Below, piece by piece: positions 44,653 through 53,631 of a DNA stretch of 64,000 nt. Made by a program: the position numbers and the translations under genes. Numbering within the stretch: the stretch's first letter is position 1; each line of letters opens with the position of its first letter. Location: positions 496,001 through 560,000 of the forward strand of contig NZ_OCTN01000001.1 in assembly GCF_900231835.1 (NCBI RefSeq), read 5' to 3'. The notes under the pieces are model-generated. The model worked only from the letters and a program-made list of their open reading frames with translations. It had not been told where the DNA came from and did not search any database. The stretch is from Pontivivens marinum. GTDB taxonomy: Bacteria > Pseudomonadota > Alphaproteobacteria > Rhodobacterales > Rhodobacteraceae.

Positions 44653-44716
44653 CGAATGCGGTTTCAGCCGCGCCTAACCCCTGTTAGGTTGCCGCAAAAC
44701 CGAGGAGCACCAATTC

Positions 44717-45403
44717 ATGTTTGCCCGCGCATTTTCCGTACATCTTCTTACCGCAACTGGCGCAGGCTTGGCCCTGATGGCGATGCTGGCTGCTGCGCAG
44801 GAAAACTGGCCTGTGATGTTTCTATGGCTGATTTTCGCTCTGCTTGTGGACGGCATCGACGGCCCCTTGGCACGCGCGGTGGATACAAAGACGAACGCCC
44901 CGCAATGGGATGGCGTGCTGCTGGACCTGATTATCGACTATCTAACCTATGTGTTCATTCCCGCCTATGCGCTGGTTTCCGCCAATCTGATTGGTGAGGG
45001 GTGGAGCCTCGCGGCAGGATTGCTGATCTGCGTATCCGGCGTGATCTACTTTGCCGATACGCGAATGAAGACCAGCGATAACAGCTTTTCCGGCTTTCCG
45101 GGCTGCTGGAACATGGTCGTGCTGGTACTATTCGCGATCAGCCCCGATGGCTGGACCGCGATGTTCCTGCTGATCGGCATCGCAATCGCGCAGTTCCTGT
45201 CGCTGAAATTCATTCACCCCGTGCGGACGCAGCGGTGGCGCAAATTTTCACTACCCGTCATGCTGATCTGGGGTGCATTGGCGACGGCTGCCGCGTGGAC
45301 AGGGTTCACTGGCCCCTACTGGATGCAAATAGCACTCGTCGTGACCAGTGTTTACCTGCTGCTGGCGGGGATCGCGCAGCAGTTCATGCCGCAGCGAGCT
45401 TAA
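44717..45403 (+). CDS. pcs: Phosphatidylcholine synthase Pcs
   Basis: Condenses CDP-diacylglycerol with choline to give phosphatidylcholine directly, a pathway found mainly in Alphaproteobacteria that live with eukaryotes. 228 residues with about eight helices. The CDP-alcohol phosphotransferase motif is DGPLAR (48-53), Gly66, Asp70 and Asp74 in WDGVLLDLIID, with a 12-residue spacer that is slightly longer than in PgsA, as usual for Pcs. FADTRMKTSDNSFSGFPGCWN is specific for this family. GAGGAG precedes the ATG. The 3' end overlaps the convergent FAH gene by 4 bases. Confidence 0.92.
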   Translation: MFARAFSVHLLTATGAGLALMAMLAAAQENWPVMFLWLIFALLVDGIDGPLARAVDTKTNAPQWDGVLLDLIIDYLTYVFIPAYALVSANLIGEGWSLAAGLLICVSGVIYFADTRMKTSDNSFSGFPGCWNMVVLVLFAISPDGWTAMFLLIGIAIAQFLSLKFIHPVRTQRWRKFSLPVMLIWGALATAAAWTGFTGPYWMQIALVVTSVYLLLAGIAQQFMPQRA

Positions 45404-46239
45404 GCCCGAACGACCTGCCGCTGCGTCCCTAGGCCCGCAATGCCCAACTCCATCACGTCACCATCACGCAAATAACGTGGTGGCTTTAGCCCCATGCCCA
45501 CGCCCGCTGGCGTACCTGTCGCGATCACGTCACCCGGCAACAGCGCCATGCGGCGGCTCATATGCGCGATGATTTGCGGGATGTTAAAGATCAGGTCCGA
45601 GGTGTTGGAATCCTGCAACCGCTGACCGTTCAGATCCAGCCATAGGTTCAGGTCGGCAGGGTCTGCCACCTCATCCGCCGTGACCAGCCAAGGGCCGATC
45701 GGGCCGAAGCCGAGCGCGGATTTCCCCTTGATCCACTGGCCTGTGCCCTCCAACTGCCATGCGCGTTCGGATAGGTCGTTGATGACGCAGTAACCGGCGA
45801 CGGCGCTCAGGGCGTCTGCCTCATCCAGTTGCCACGCATGCGTGCCGATCACGACGCCCAGCTCGACCTCCCAGTCCGCCTTGGCCGCATCGGGGGGCAG
45901 GATCAGATCATCATTCGGACCGGCCAGCGCGGACGCGGCCTTGGAAAACACCAGCGGCTCTGACGGATGCGCCATGCCTGCCTCATCCGCATGGGCGGCG
46001 TAGTTCAGGCCGATGCAGTAAAAGGTCGGCGGGTTCAGAACGCAGGGGCCCAGACGGATATTGGCAGGCAATTCGGGCAGCAGATCAATATCGATACTGG
46101 CCAGTGCCTGCGGCAGGCCCGCCGCAATGGTCGCGGCATCAATCACCCCGATGTGGCCGGACAGGTCCCGCAACACGCCCTGCGCATCAACAATACCTGC
46201 ACGTTCCTGCCCTGATAGTCCGAAATTGAAGACCTTCAT
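45400..46239 (-). CDS. Fumarylacetoacetate hydrolase family protein
   Basis: A 279-residue FAH-fold enzyme. YCIGLNYAAHADEAGM, the metal ligands in ADWEVELGVVIG (Glu-x-Glu) and NDLSERAWQ, and GDVIATGTPAGVGMGLKPP are the family signature. Members hydrolyse or decarboxylate acylpyruvates and related diketo acids (for example ureidoglycolate lyase-like or acylpyruvase); the substrate here is unknown. The start at 46239 fits the family; an open frame to 46332 invades gshA. It lies 19 bases downstream of gshA on the same strand. Confidence 0.87.
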   Translation of the reverse strand: MKVFNFGLSGQERAGIVDAQGVLRDLSGHIGVIDAATIAAGLPQALASIDIDLLPELPANIRLGPCVLNPPTFYCIGLNYAAHADEAGMAHPSEPLVFSKAASALAGPNDDLILPPDAAKADWEVELGVVIGTHAWQLDEADALSAVAGYCVINDLSERAWQLEGTGQWIKGKSALGFGPIGPWLVTADEVADPADLNLWLDLNGQRLQDSNTSDLIFNIPQIIAHMSRRMALLPGDVIATGTPAGVGMGLKPPRYLRDGDVMELGIAGLGTQRQVVRA

Positions 46240-46258
46240 TGCCTGCTCCCCGCCTGAA

Positions 46259-47629
46259 TCAATAGCTATATTCGTCGAAAACCTTGTCGATATTGCCGTT
46301 CCAAGCACCGTGATATTGCGCCAGCAGCTCATCCGAGGGCGTCTGCCCCCGCGCCACGATATCGCGCAAGGCGTCGAGGAAATGCGTCTCGTCCGGAATC
46401 AAACCACCGGCACCACTGCGGGCGCGAGCGATCAAGCCGGAATTGGCGATCTCGATACAGCGACCGGCAAGGCTTTGCATCGTCTCACCCCGAATTTCAG
46501 CCTTTAGGCCATATTTCGCGGCGTCGTGATGCAGCGCGGCGCGCTCCTCCTCGGTCCAGTCGCGGCACAGATCCCATGCGGCATCCAGCGCGCCCTGATC
46601 GTACATCAGACCAACCCAGAACGCGGGCAGCGCACAGAGGCGACGCCACGGGCCAGCATCGGCGCCGCGCATCTCCATGTATTTCTTGATCCGCGCCTCG
46701 GGGAAGGTGGTTGTCAGATGATCGGCCCAATCGCTGAGTGTGGGCACCTCACCGGGCAGCGCAGGCAATTCACCCTTGAGGAAATCGCGGAAGCTCATGC
46801 CCAGCGCGTCGATATATTTCCCGTCGCGATAGACGAAATACATTGGCACATCGAGCGCGTAATCCACGTAACGCTCAAACCCCATGCCGTCCTCGAAAAC
46901 GAAGGGCAGCATGCCGGTGCGGGCCTTGTCCAAGTCCCGCCAGATGCGCGCGCGCCAGCTTTGCCAGCCATTAATCTTACCCTCCCAGAACGGGGAGTTC
47001 GCGAACAGCGCGGTTGCAACGGGTTGCAGGGCCAGCGCAACGCGGAATTTCTTGACCATGTCGGCCTCGGACCCGAAGTCGAGGTTGACCTGCACGGTAC
47101 AGGTGCGCCGCATCATCCATGTGCCGGTGGTTCCGACCTGATGCATATAGCGGTCCATCAGGGCATAACGCCCCTTGGGCATCAGACTGACATCTTCCTC
47201 CAGCCAATTCGGGGCCGCACCCAGACCGATAAAGCCGACGCCGATTTCGCCCGCAATCGCCTTTACCTGCGCCAGATGGGTGTTCACCTCGTCACAGGTC
47301 TGGTGGATGGTTTCCAGCGGTGCACCGCTTAATTCCAACGCGCCGCCCGGTTCCAGCGAGATATTTGCCCCAGCCTTTTGCAGACCAATCAGTTTGCCCT
47401 GCTCCAGCACCGGTGCCCAATCATAGCGTGTGCTAAGGCCCGACAGCATGGCGTGGACGGACCGGTCCCCCTCATAGGGCAGCGACTGGTGCGTTTCGAG
47501 GCAATAGCCGAACTTCTCGTGCTCGGTGCCGATGCGCCAGTCTTGTGTGGGTTTGCACCCGGATTCGAGATATTCGGCAAGCTGATCGCGATGTTCGATC
47601 GGCCCTCCACCTGATTGAGGGATGGACAT
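46259..47629 (-). CDS. gshA: Glutamate-cysteine ligase GshA, alphaproteobacterial/plant type
   Basis: First enzyme of glutathione synthesis, joining glutamate and cysteine with ATP. 456 residues. WRIGTEHEKFGY (about 33-44), EPGGALELSGAP, the RYALMDRYM substrate region and TCTVQVNLDFGSEADMVKKFR match the plant and alphaproteobacterial GCL class and not E. coli GshA. GGAGGAGG lies upstream of the ATG at 47629; the first ATG at 47650 overlaps that signal and is less likely. The second enzyme gene, gshB, is not in the window. Confidence 0.94.
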   Translation of the reverse strand: MSIPQSGGGPIEHRDQLAEYLESGCKPTQDWRIGTEHEKFGYCLETHQSLPYEGDRSVHAMLSGLSTRYDWAPVLEQGKLIGLQKAGANISLEPGGALELSGAPLETIHQTCDEVNTHLAQVKAIAGEIGVGFIGLGAAPNWLEEDVSLMPKGRYALMDRYMHQVGTTGTWMMRRTCTVQVNLDFGSEADMVKKFRVALALQPVATALFANSPFWEGKINGWQSWRARIWRDLDKARTGMLPFVFEDGMGFERYVDYALDVPMYFVYRDGKYIDALGMSFRDFLKGELPALPGEVPTLSDWADHLTTTFPEARIKKYMEMRGADAGPWRRLCALPAFWVGLMYDQGALDAAWDLCRDWTEEERAALHHDAAKYGLKAEIRGETMQSLAGRCIEIANSGLIARARSGAGGLIPDETHFLDALRDIVARGQTPSDELLAQYHGAWNGNIDKVFDEYSY

Positions 47630-47810
47630 TGGGCGGGCCTCCTCCGGCATGCGCTAAGGACTTTCTGGCGTAACGGGAACATTTAGACTTGGCAACGTCC
47701 CAACCCGAAAATCACTGTTTCGTGCACGGCCAATTGTATTCAACGCAATTCATAACGTGCCAGTGCATTCACGACACTCTAGTCAGGATTAGACGCTAGA
47801 GGAGAACACC

Positions 47811-48401
47811 ATGTCAAACTGGCCCGACCCTGTAACATTGACCAGTGACACCGCCATGCTGGCCCCACTGGCCCAAACCCATTGCGCCGATCTGCAACAG
47901 GCAGCCGCTGATGGTGAGCTACACCGCCTATGGTACACCACCATCCCTGCCCCCGATGCGGTTGAGGCCGAAATCGACCGCCGCCTGTCGCTGGGCAATA
48001 TGTTGCCCTTCGCGATTATTGAGCGCAGTTCAGGCCGCGCCGTTGGCATGACCACCTATATGAACATCGACGCCGTGAACCGGCGGCTGGAAATCGGATC
48101 GACATGGTATCGCAAATCCGTACAGCGTGGCCCCCTGAACACCGAATGCAAGATGATGTTGCTGACCCATGCGTTCGAGCAACTGGACTGTATCGCCGTG
48201 GAATTCCGCACCCATTTCATGAACCATCAAAGCCGCCGCGCGATTGAGCGGTTGGGTGCGAAACTGGACGGGATCATGCGCTCACATAGCGTGCTGGCCA
48301 ATGGATCACTGCGCGACACGGCGGTTTATTCGATTATTGCGTCCGAATGGCCGACCGTGCGGGCCCATTTGCAATGGCAGATGGAGCGGCCCCGCGACTG
48401 A
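47811..48401 (+). CDS. GNAT acetyltransferase, RimJ/RimL-like
   Basis: A 196-residue GNAT protein with the RimJ/RimL layout: LAPLAQTHCADL at the N-terminus, AVGMTTYMNIDAVNRRLEIGSTWYRKSVQRGPLNTECKMMLLTHAFEQL as the acetyl-CoA region, and NHQSRRAIERLGAKLDGIMR as motif B. Possible substrates include protein N-termini, amines or antibiotics; nothing here decides. AGAGGAG precedes the ATG. It stands alone, and the convergent membrane-protein gene begins at the next base. Confidence 0.83.
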   Translation: MSNWPDPVTLTSDTAMLAPLAQTHCADLQQAAADGELHRLWYTTIPAPDAVEAEIDRRLSLGNMLPFAIIERSSGRAVGMTTYMNIDAVNRRLEIGSTWYRKSVQRGPLNTECKMMLLTHAFEQLDCIAVEFRTHFMNHQSRRAIERLGAKLDGIMRSHSVLANGSLRDTAVYSIIASEWPTVRAHLQWQMERPRD

Positions 48402-48926
48402 TTAATGCAGCGCGCGCATCGGTCTGGAATCCTCGTCCTTTGCCACCCATAGGCGATGCGTGACGGAGCCTCCGCCGCCCTCGACCAGATCCATGGCGCG
48501 CTTCATCGGAAAGCCGGGCAATGTGGCGAAGACGTCGAATAGCTGCGCCGCACCCTCCGCCGCCGTGGGGATTTTCAGGGGCTCACCCTCACCCCGCAGG
48601 GTCCAATGTGCCCCGGTGGGATAGCTAACCAACTCAATCGCGCGCACCTGCCCCATCTCGAAAAACCCACCGGTATCCGGGCCGAAATAGCCAACACGCA
48701 ACTCGTCCACCAAAACGACACCGGGGTCGCCCTTGCGCCGCGTGAACCGCAAGCGCAACAACGCCGAGCGTAGCAGCGCCAGACCGATCAGGATGACCAC
48801 ACCGCCCATCACGGCCAAAACCGGACCGCCGCGTGTTGCAATCCACAGGCCCAGCAGGACCAGCGTGATCATGCCCAATGCCTCGGCATTACGACGGGTC
48901 CATTCCACGATTTCGGGGCGGATCAT
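48402..48926 (-). CDS. Hypothetical membrane protein
   Basis: A 174-residue protein with two adjacent membrane helices (about residues 17-33 and 35-55). A basic linker RLRFTRRKGDPG follows, then a soluble beta-rich domain of about 110 residues (VVLVDELRVGYFGPDTGGFFEMGQV). This looks like a small membrane-anchored PH-like or DUF domain of Rhodobacterales, but I cannot name the family. AAAGGAC precedes the ATG. It has no operon partner on its strand. Confidence 0.7.
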   Translation of the reverse strand: MIRPEIVEWTRRNAEALGMITLVLLGLWIATRGGPVLAVMGGVVILIGLALLRSALLRLRFTRRKGDPGVVLVDELRVGYFGPDTGGFFEMGQVRAIELVSYPTGAHWTLRGEGEPLKIPTAAEGAAQLFDVFATLPGFPMKRAMDLVEGGGGSVTHRLWVAKDEDSRPMRALH

Positions 48927-49061
48927 GACGGGTGTCCTTTCACAGAATACCTGATGATAGGCATCTACGCGGCATGCTGCCAGTGCCCGTGCACGGATTG
49001 GTGATGCGACCTTTGACCGGATCGCCCCTACCTATAGGGCGAACACAACCTAGGAGTGCAC

Positions 49062-49532
49062 ATGCGCCTTTTACCTACACTTGCCGCCCTTGCCCTGCTG
49101 CCCACTGTTGCGCTGGCCGGACCGCTGACCGAACGCGAAGGTTGGGTCGTTATGCCCACGGATAAAGCCTATGAAACATTGGTGGACGATGTAACTGCGG
49201 CCGTCACCGCGAATGGATACGGCGTTGTAACACAGGCAGGCCCGACCGGCGCGGCGGCACAACGTGGCATCACCATTCCGGGCAACCGCGTGATCGGCGT
49301 GTTTAACAACGACATTGCCGTGCGGACCCTCGCCATCAGCACGGCCGCGATGATCGAGGCCCCGATCCGCATGTATGTCACGGAAGACGAGGATGGCACC
49401 GCCACGTTGAGCTATAAGACGCCGACCTTCGTGCTCAGCCCCTATATGGCCGAGGGCGGCGATGATTTGGCCGCTATTGCCACGGAACTGGATGAAGGCT
49501 TTGCCAGTATCGCGGCGGATGCGGTGGACTAA
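49062..49532 (+). CDS. Secreted DUF302 family protein
   Basis: A 156-residue exported protein. Signal peptide residues 1-17 (cleavage near ALA-G), then a DUF302 domain: AYETLVDDVTAAVTANGYGVVTQAGP, VIGVFNNDIAVRTLAISTAAMIEAPIRMYVTEDEDGTATLSYKTPTFVL. DUF302 proteins are often linked to haem, sulfur or stress functions, but none is proven. TAGGAG fits the ATG at 49062; a GTG two codons earlier is possible. The stop is directly next to the rsmE stop on the other strand. Confidence 0.82.
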   Translation: MRLLPTLAALALLPTVALAGPLTEREGWVVMPTDKAYETLVDDVTAAVTANGYGVVTQAGPTGAAAQRGITIPGNRVIGVFNNDIAVRTLAISTAAMIEAPIRMYVTEDEDGTATLSYKTPTFVLSPYMAEGGDDLAAIATELDEGFASIAADAVD

Positions 49533-50264
49533 TCACACGCGCCAATCACCACATGCGACCTGCCACAGCGCCATCGCGGCGACTGCGGCAGTGTCCGCAC
49601 GCAGGATACGCGGGCCAAGGCTGACCGGAACCGATTGCGACAATGCGCGCAGGCGCTCGGCCTCCTCAGTCGCGAAACCGCCCTCTGGCCCGATGATGAT
49701 CGCCCATTTATCGCCGCCCGCCGCGGTCAACGCGCCCATAGCATCCATGCCATCCGCCGTTTCATCGCAAAACATCAGGCGGCGATCAGCGGGCCACGTA
49801 TCCAGCAGCTTGTCCAGTGGTGTCGGGGCCAGCAATTCAGGCACGTAAACGCCGCCGCATTGCTCCGCCGCCTCGATACAATGGGCACGCAGTTTATCAG
49901 GGCGCACGCGCTCGGAATTGGTGAAACGGGTAAAGACCGGCTGAATGCGGCGTGCCCCCATCTCCGTCGCCTTCTCCACGATAAAATCGGTGCGGGCCTT
50001 TTTGATCGGGGCAAAGAGCAACCACAGATCGGGCGGCATGCCCTGCCCCACGGCCTGCCCCAAGCATTCCGCAGTGACGCGCCGCTTACCTGCCTCGACC
50101 AAGCGTGCGGTCCATTCGCCATCGCGCCCGTTGAACAGCGCGACCAGCGCACCCGCCTGCAAACGCATGACGTTGGTCAGGTAATGCGCCTGCGCGGCAA
50201 GGTTCAGCACTGCCCCCTCGGCCAAGTCATCCTCGACGAACAATCTGATCTTTGCCTGTTCCAT
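49533..50264 (-). CDS. rsmE: 16S rRNA (uracil1498-N3)-methyltransferase RsmE
   Basis: SPOUT-family methyltransferase that adds a methyl to N3 of U1498 in 16S rRNA. 243 residues. N-terminal PUA-like domain (RLFVEDDLAEGAVLNLAAQAHYLTNVMRL), then the knotted domain with KKARTDFIVEKATEMGARRIQPVFTRFTNSE, IEAAEQCGGVYVPEL, and the SAM-binding IGPEGGFATEEAERLRA and SLGPRILRADTAAVAAM. The start at 50264 fits the family; an open frame to 50321 is not conserved. It diverges from ubiA. Confidence 0.93.
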   Translation of the reverse strand: MEQAKIRLFVEDDLAEGAVLNLAAQAHYLTNVMRLQAGALVALFNGRDGEWTARLVEAGKRRVTAECLGQAVGQGMPPDLWLLFAPIKKARTDFIVEKATEMGARRIQPVFTRFTNSERVRPDKLRAHCIEAAEQCGGVYVPELLAPTPLDKLLDTWPADRRLMFCDETADGMDAMGALTAAGGDKWAIIIGPEGGFATEEAERLRALSQSVPVSLGPRILRADTAAVAAMALWQVACGDWRV

Positions 50265-50373
50265 GCGATCCTCCACCTTTGCCCCTGCAATATCCGTCAA
50301 AGCAGCGCGCGTCACCTGCAACTATCTGCACGTGGTTGCTGAACTTGCCCTGCCGATCTGCAATAAGGGCGGC

Positions 50374-51357
50374 ATGAATGACGACTCGCAAAATATCAGC
50401 CCCGATGATGGCCGCGTGGCCGATGCAGTGGACCAAAACTGGGTGGATCGCTATGCCCCGCGCGGGTTGCGCCCCTATTTACGGTTGAGCCGCGCCGACC
50501 GCCCCGCCGGAACGTGGCTATTGCTGCTGCCCTGCCTGTGGGCATTGGCGCTGGCCACGGCAACCATGGGCGGTTGGACCGCACAAACGCTGTGGTACGC
50601 ACTGGCCGCCACGTTAGGCTCGTTCCTGATGCGCGGCGCGGGGTGCACGTGGAATGACCTAAGCGATCAGGAATTCGACGCCGCCGTGGCCCGCACCCGC
50701 TCACGCCCGTTACCATCCGGCCAAGTCACACGCCGGCAGGCCTATCTGTGGCTGGGCGGACAGTTGGCCCTGTCCTTCGCGATTTTGCTGAGCTTCCCAT
50801 GGGCGGCGATCTGGATGGGTGTTGTGGCGCTGATCCCCGTTGCGATCTATCCCTTTGCCAAGCGGTTTACGTGGTGGCCGCAGGTGTTCCTCGGCCTTGC
50901 GTTCAACTGGGGTGCATTGCTGTTTTGGGTTGCCGTGCGCGGCACGCTGGAATGGCCGGCGGTGACGCTATACCTCGCCGGTATTGCGTGGACGCTGTTC
51001 TATGACACGATCTACGCCCATCAGGACAAGGAAGACGATGCCCTGATCGGGGTTAAATCAACCGCGCGCCTATTTGCAGAACGCACGCCACGCTGGCTGA
51101 TGCTGTTCCTCGTGCTTGCGGTCGTTTTGGCGCTGTATTCTGTGATCTCGGCGCTGATCGGTGCATCTGTGCTGGTATTGGTCATCGCACTTGGCGGCGT
51201 TTGGGCGTTCGGGACGCATCTATGGTGGCAATTGCGGCATCTAGATATCGACGATACGGATGTCTGCCTGCACCTGTTCCGATCCAACCGGGATGCGGGG
51301 GTGCTGCTGGCGGGTGCTTTATCACTGGCGGCTGCATTACCAATGTTAATGGTGTGA
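50374..51357 (+). CDS. ubiA: 4-hydroxybenzoate polyprenyltransferase UbiA
   Basis: Membrane prenyltransferase that attaches the polyprenyl tail to 4-hydroxybenzoate in ubiquinone synthesis. 327 residues and about eight or nine helices. The two Asp-rich motifs are NDLSDQEFD (first, after MRGAGCTWN) and DTIYAHQDKEDD (second), which bind the Mg-diphosphate. RADRPAGTWLLLLPCLW is the family N-terminal block. AAGGGCGG precedes the ATG. Ubiquinone is the electron acceptor of the SdhCDAB complex at the start of the window and a proposed RegB ligand. Confidence 0.94.
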   Translation: MNDDSQNISPDDGRVADAVDQNWVDRYAPRGLRPYLRLSRADRPAGTWLLLLPCLWALALATATMGGWTAQTLWYALAATLGSFLMRGAGCTWNDLSDQEFDAAVARTRSRPLPSGQVTRRQAYLWLGGQLALSFAILLSFPWAAIWMGVVALIPVAIYPFAKRFTWWPQVFLGLAFNWGALLFWVAVRGTLEWPAVTLYLAGIAWTLFYDTIYAHQDKEDDALIGVKSTARLFAERTPRWLMLFLVLAVVLALYSVISALIGASVLVLVIALGGVWAFGTHLWWQLRHLDIDDTDVCLHLFRSNRDAGVLLAGALSLAAALPMLMV

Positions 51358-51424
51358 GGCTGGCCTTGCGATGGATTTGCCGCATGTCTAGGTCAAGGGC
51401 ATCGCGGCAATCACTGGAGTTCGC

Positions 51425-53293
51425 ATGAAGGTCATCGCAATCATCGTCGCCCTAGCGGGATTTGGCGCATCAGGCGTCGGGGCTTGGCATCTGGCCCGGA
51501 TCGGCGCGGATGAGTTTGAGGGCCAAACCCAGCGCACCGTTGGCACCGCCCTGTCCGCCGCAGGGCAGGATTGGGTCACCGCCACCGCCGACGGGTTTAA
51601 CGTAACCCTGACTGGCAATGCCCCCAGCGAGGCCGCACGCTTTCGCGCGCTGGAGGTAGCCGAGGCCGTGATGCGCCGCGAGCATATCACAGATCAGATC
51701 GTGCTGAGCGATGCCGCGATTGCTGTGCCTGATCCGCTATCCTTTGACATTTTGCTCGCGCCTGACCTCGTCACCCTGCTGGGCAGCACGCCCGCGACGC
51801 TGACCGATGCCTTGCCCCAAATGGCCGAGGTTTTCGACCGCCGCGTCGTTGACCTGACCCGCGTGGTTGAGACGGAACCACAGGCCGATTGGCAGCAAAC
51901 CATGGCGCTGCTTGGCACAATCGCCCCACAAATCGCGACGGGCCGCATCATGGTCACTGACGGCACAGTGTCGATTGAGGCAGCTCTGCCCGATGCCGAG
52001 ATCCGCCAACAATTGCTGGCAGAAATCGCCGCGGCAACGCCCGCTGGGCAGGAGATGGCCCTATCGCTCAGCGCGCCGCGCATGACGTTGAGCCCGTACC
52101 CCTTTGACCTATCCGTACAGGACGGCGCATTCCAACTGGGTGCCTGCGCAGCAGAGTCCGAGGAAGATAGCAACACCATCACCCGCCAAGTCGCCGCCAC
52201 CAGCGGGCAGAACGATCTGGAATGCTCTGTCGCGCTGGGGGCACCAGATGCGGATTGGACCCACACGGTTCAGCTCTCCATAGAAATGCTCAACGAACTA
52301 TCCGACGCTGCTATCTCCATTCGCGACCGCGTTGTCGCGTTGAGCATCCCTGATGATCTGGAGCAGGCTCGGCTGGACACAGTCACCGGACAGTTTGAAA
52401 CCGATCTGCCCGATGGATATTCCCTGCGCGTCATCACGATCACGCCAGAGGTCGCGCCGGACAGCATCATCACGCCACCACGGGATATGACGCTGACAAT
52501 CGCACCGGATCGACTTAGCGCGGTTGGAGCAGTGACCGGCGAGGCAGGTGTTGAAACCATGCTGAGCTATGCCGAATCCGAATTCCCCGGGCGTGAGCTG
52601 AGCCTAGACCTGATCGCCGACCTGCCCGGCACAGCCCCACCGCTGGCCGATGCGCTGGCGCTGGTCGATGTGCTGGCCATGCTGGACACGGGCACCATCC
52701 GCATCGACGTTGGCAGTGTGAATATTACGGGCCGTGGCGCCGGAAACGGCTTGGCCGATAATATTACCGCCATTCTTGAGGAACGCCTGTCCGGTGACCG
52801 AACCATCATGGTCAAGGTTGAGGAATACGAGCTGGAACAAGCCGCTACGGCGGTCACGCTTGAGGTACTGCACAAAACACTGGCCGAATGTCAGCAGCAG
52901 GTAACGGCGGTTCAGGCCGTGGACCGCATCATATTTGCGCCATCCTCTGCCACGCTGGAAATTGCGTCCGCGCCGCCGCTAGACGCCATCGCACGCATTC
53001 TGGCCACTTGCCCTGACCTGAACGTCACGGTTGAGGCCTATACCGATAGCAGCGGTGGTGAGGAAATGAACCAGACCATCTCGCAACGCCGCGCCGATAG
53101 TGTGCTGGATGCATTGCTGGCGCGGGGTGTCTTTCTGGACCGGATGACCGCCACCGGATATGGTGAGGCATCGCCGATTGCTGATAACGGCACCGCCGAG
53201 GGGCGCGAGGCAAATCGCCGTATCGAATTCACCCTGACAGAGGCCCCCGCCGCTGATGAAACCACTCCCGTAGAAGAGGATGAGGCCCAATGA
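51425..53293 (+). CDS. OmpA-domain envelope protein with long BON-like N-terminal region
   Basis: A 622-residue exported or membrane-anchored protein. One N-terminal hydrophobic segment (residues 3-22) can be a signal or anchor. A region near 55-85 (FNVTLTGNAPSEAARFRALEVAEAV) resembles a BON domain. A long middle part of about 350 residues of repeated alpha/beta character follows. The C-terminal OmpA peptidoglycan-binding domain (about 500-605) includes VEAYTDSSGGEEMNQ, SQRRADSVLDALLARG, TATGYGEASPIA and NRRIEF. The acidic tail is TTPVEEDEAQ. The layout recalls BON+OmpA proteins such as mycobacterial OmpATb, but similarity outside the OmpA domain is low. The stop overlaps the next gene by 4 bases. 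Confidence 0.82.
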   Translation: MKVIAIIVALAGFGASGVGAWHLARIGADEFEGQTQRTVGTALSAAGQDWVTATADGFNVTLTGNAPSEAARFRALEVAEAVMRREHITDQIVLSDAAIAVPDPLSFDILLAPDLVTLLGSTPATLTDALPQMAEVFDRRVVDLTRVVETEPQADWQQTMALLGTIAPQIATGRIMVTDGTVSIEAALPDAEIRQQLLAEIAAATPAGQEMALSLSAPRMTLSPYPFDLSVQDGAFQLGACAAESEEDSNTITRQVAATSGQNDLECSVALGAPDADWTHTVQLSIEMLNELSDAAISIRDRVVALSIPDDLEQARLDTVTGQFETDLPDGYSLRVITITPEVAPDSIITPPRDMTLTIAPDRLSAVGAVTGEAGVETMLSYAESEFPGRELSLDLIADLPGTAPPLADALALVDVLAMLDTGTIRIDVGSVNITGRGAGNGLADNITAILEERLSGDRTIMVKVEEYELEQAATAVTLEVLHKTLAECQQQVTAVQAVDRIIFAPSSATLEIASAPPLDAIARILATCPDLNVTVEAYTDSSGGEEMNQTISQRRADSVLDALLARGVFLDRMTATGYGEASPIADNGTAEGREANRRIEFTLTEAPAADETTPVEEDEAQ

Positions 53294-53631
53294 CCCGCTC
53301 CGATCTGGTGATCGCTATGACTGTCGCACTTGTCGGGGCGGTCCTGCTGGGCTGGGTCCTGCGCTGGATCTATAGCGGTCTGGCCCGTGCGGGCACAGCA
53401 ATGGTCGAAACCGTAGACAGCATGACCGCCCGCCTGACACAGGCCGAGGAAGGCCAAGCCGCCATCGCCGCACAACTGGCCGCCACCGACCAATCGCTAC
53501 GATCGCAATTGCGCGAAAAGCAGGCGGAACTCGACGCCGCCATGGATGGCCTCCGCACGGCACGGCAGCAAAATTCGGAATGGCAGGCCGCCTATGAGGC
53601 AGAAAAGGCCCGCGCTGACTCTCAGCCCTGA
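53290..53631 (+). CDS. Small membrane-anchored coiled-coil protein
   Basis: A 113-residue protein with one membrane helix (about 7-26) followed by a long helical, coiled-coil-like part (residues 40-110, rich in Ala, Gln, Glu; AQLAATDQSLRSQLREKQAE). Its ATG overlaps the stop of the OmpA/BON-like gene (ATGA), so synthesis is coupled and interaction with that protein is likely. No known family recognised. The 3' end overlaps convergent moaE by 10 bases. Confidence 0.75.
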   Translation: MTRSDLVIAMTVALVGAVLLGWVLRWIYSGLARAGTAMVETVDSMTARLTQAEEGQAAIAAQLAATDQSLRSQLREKQAELDAAMDGLRTARQQNSEWQAAYEAEKARADSQP

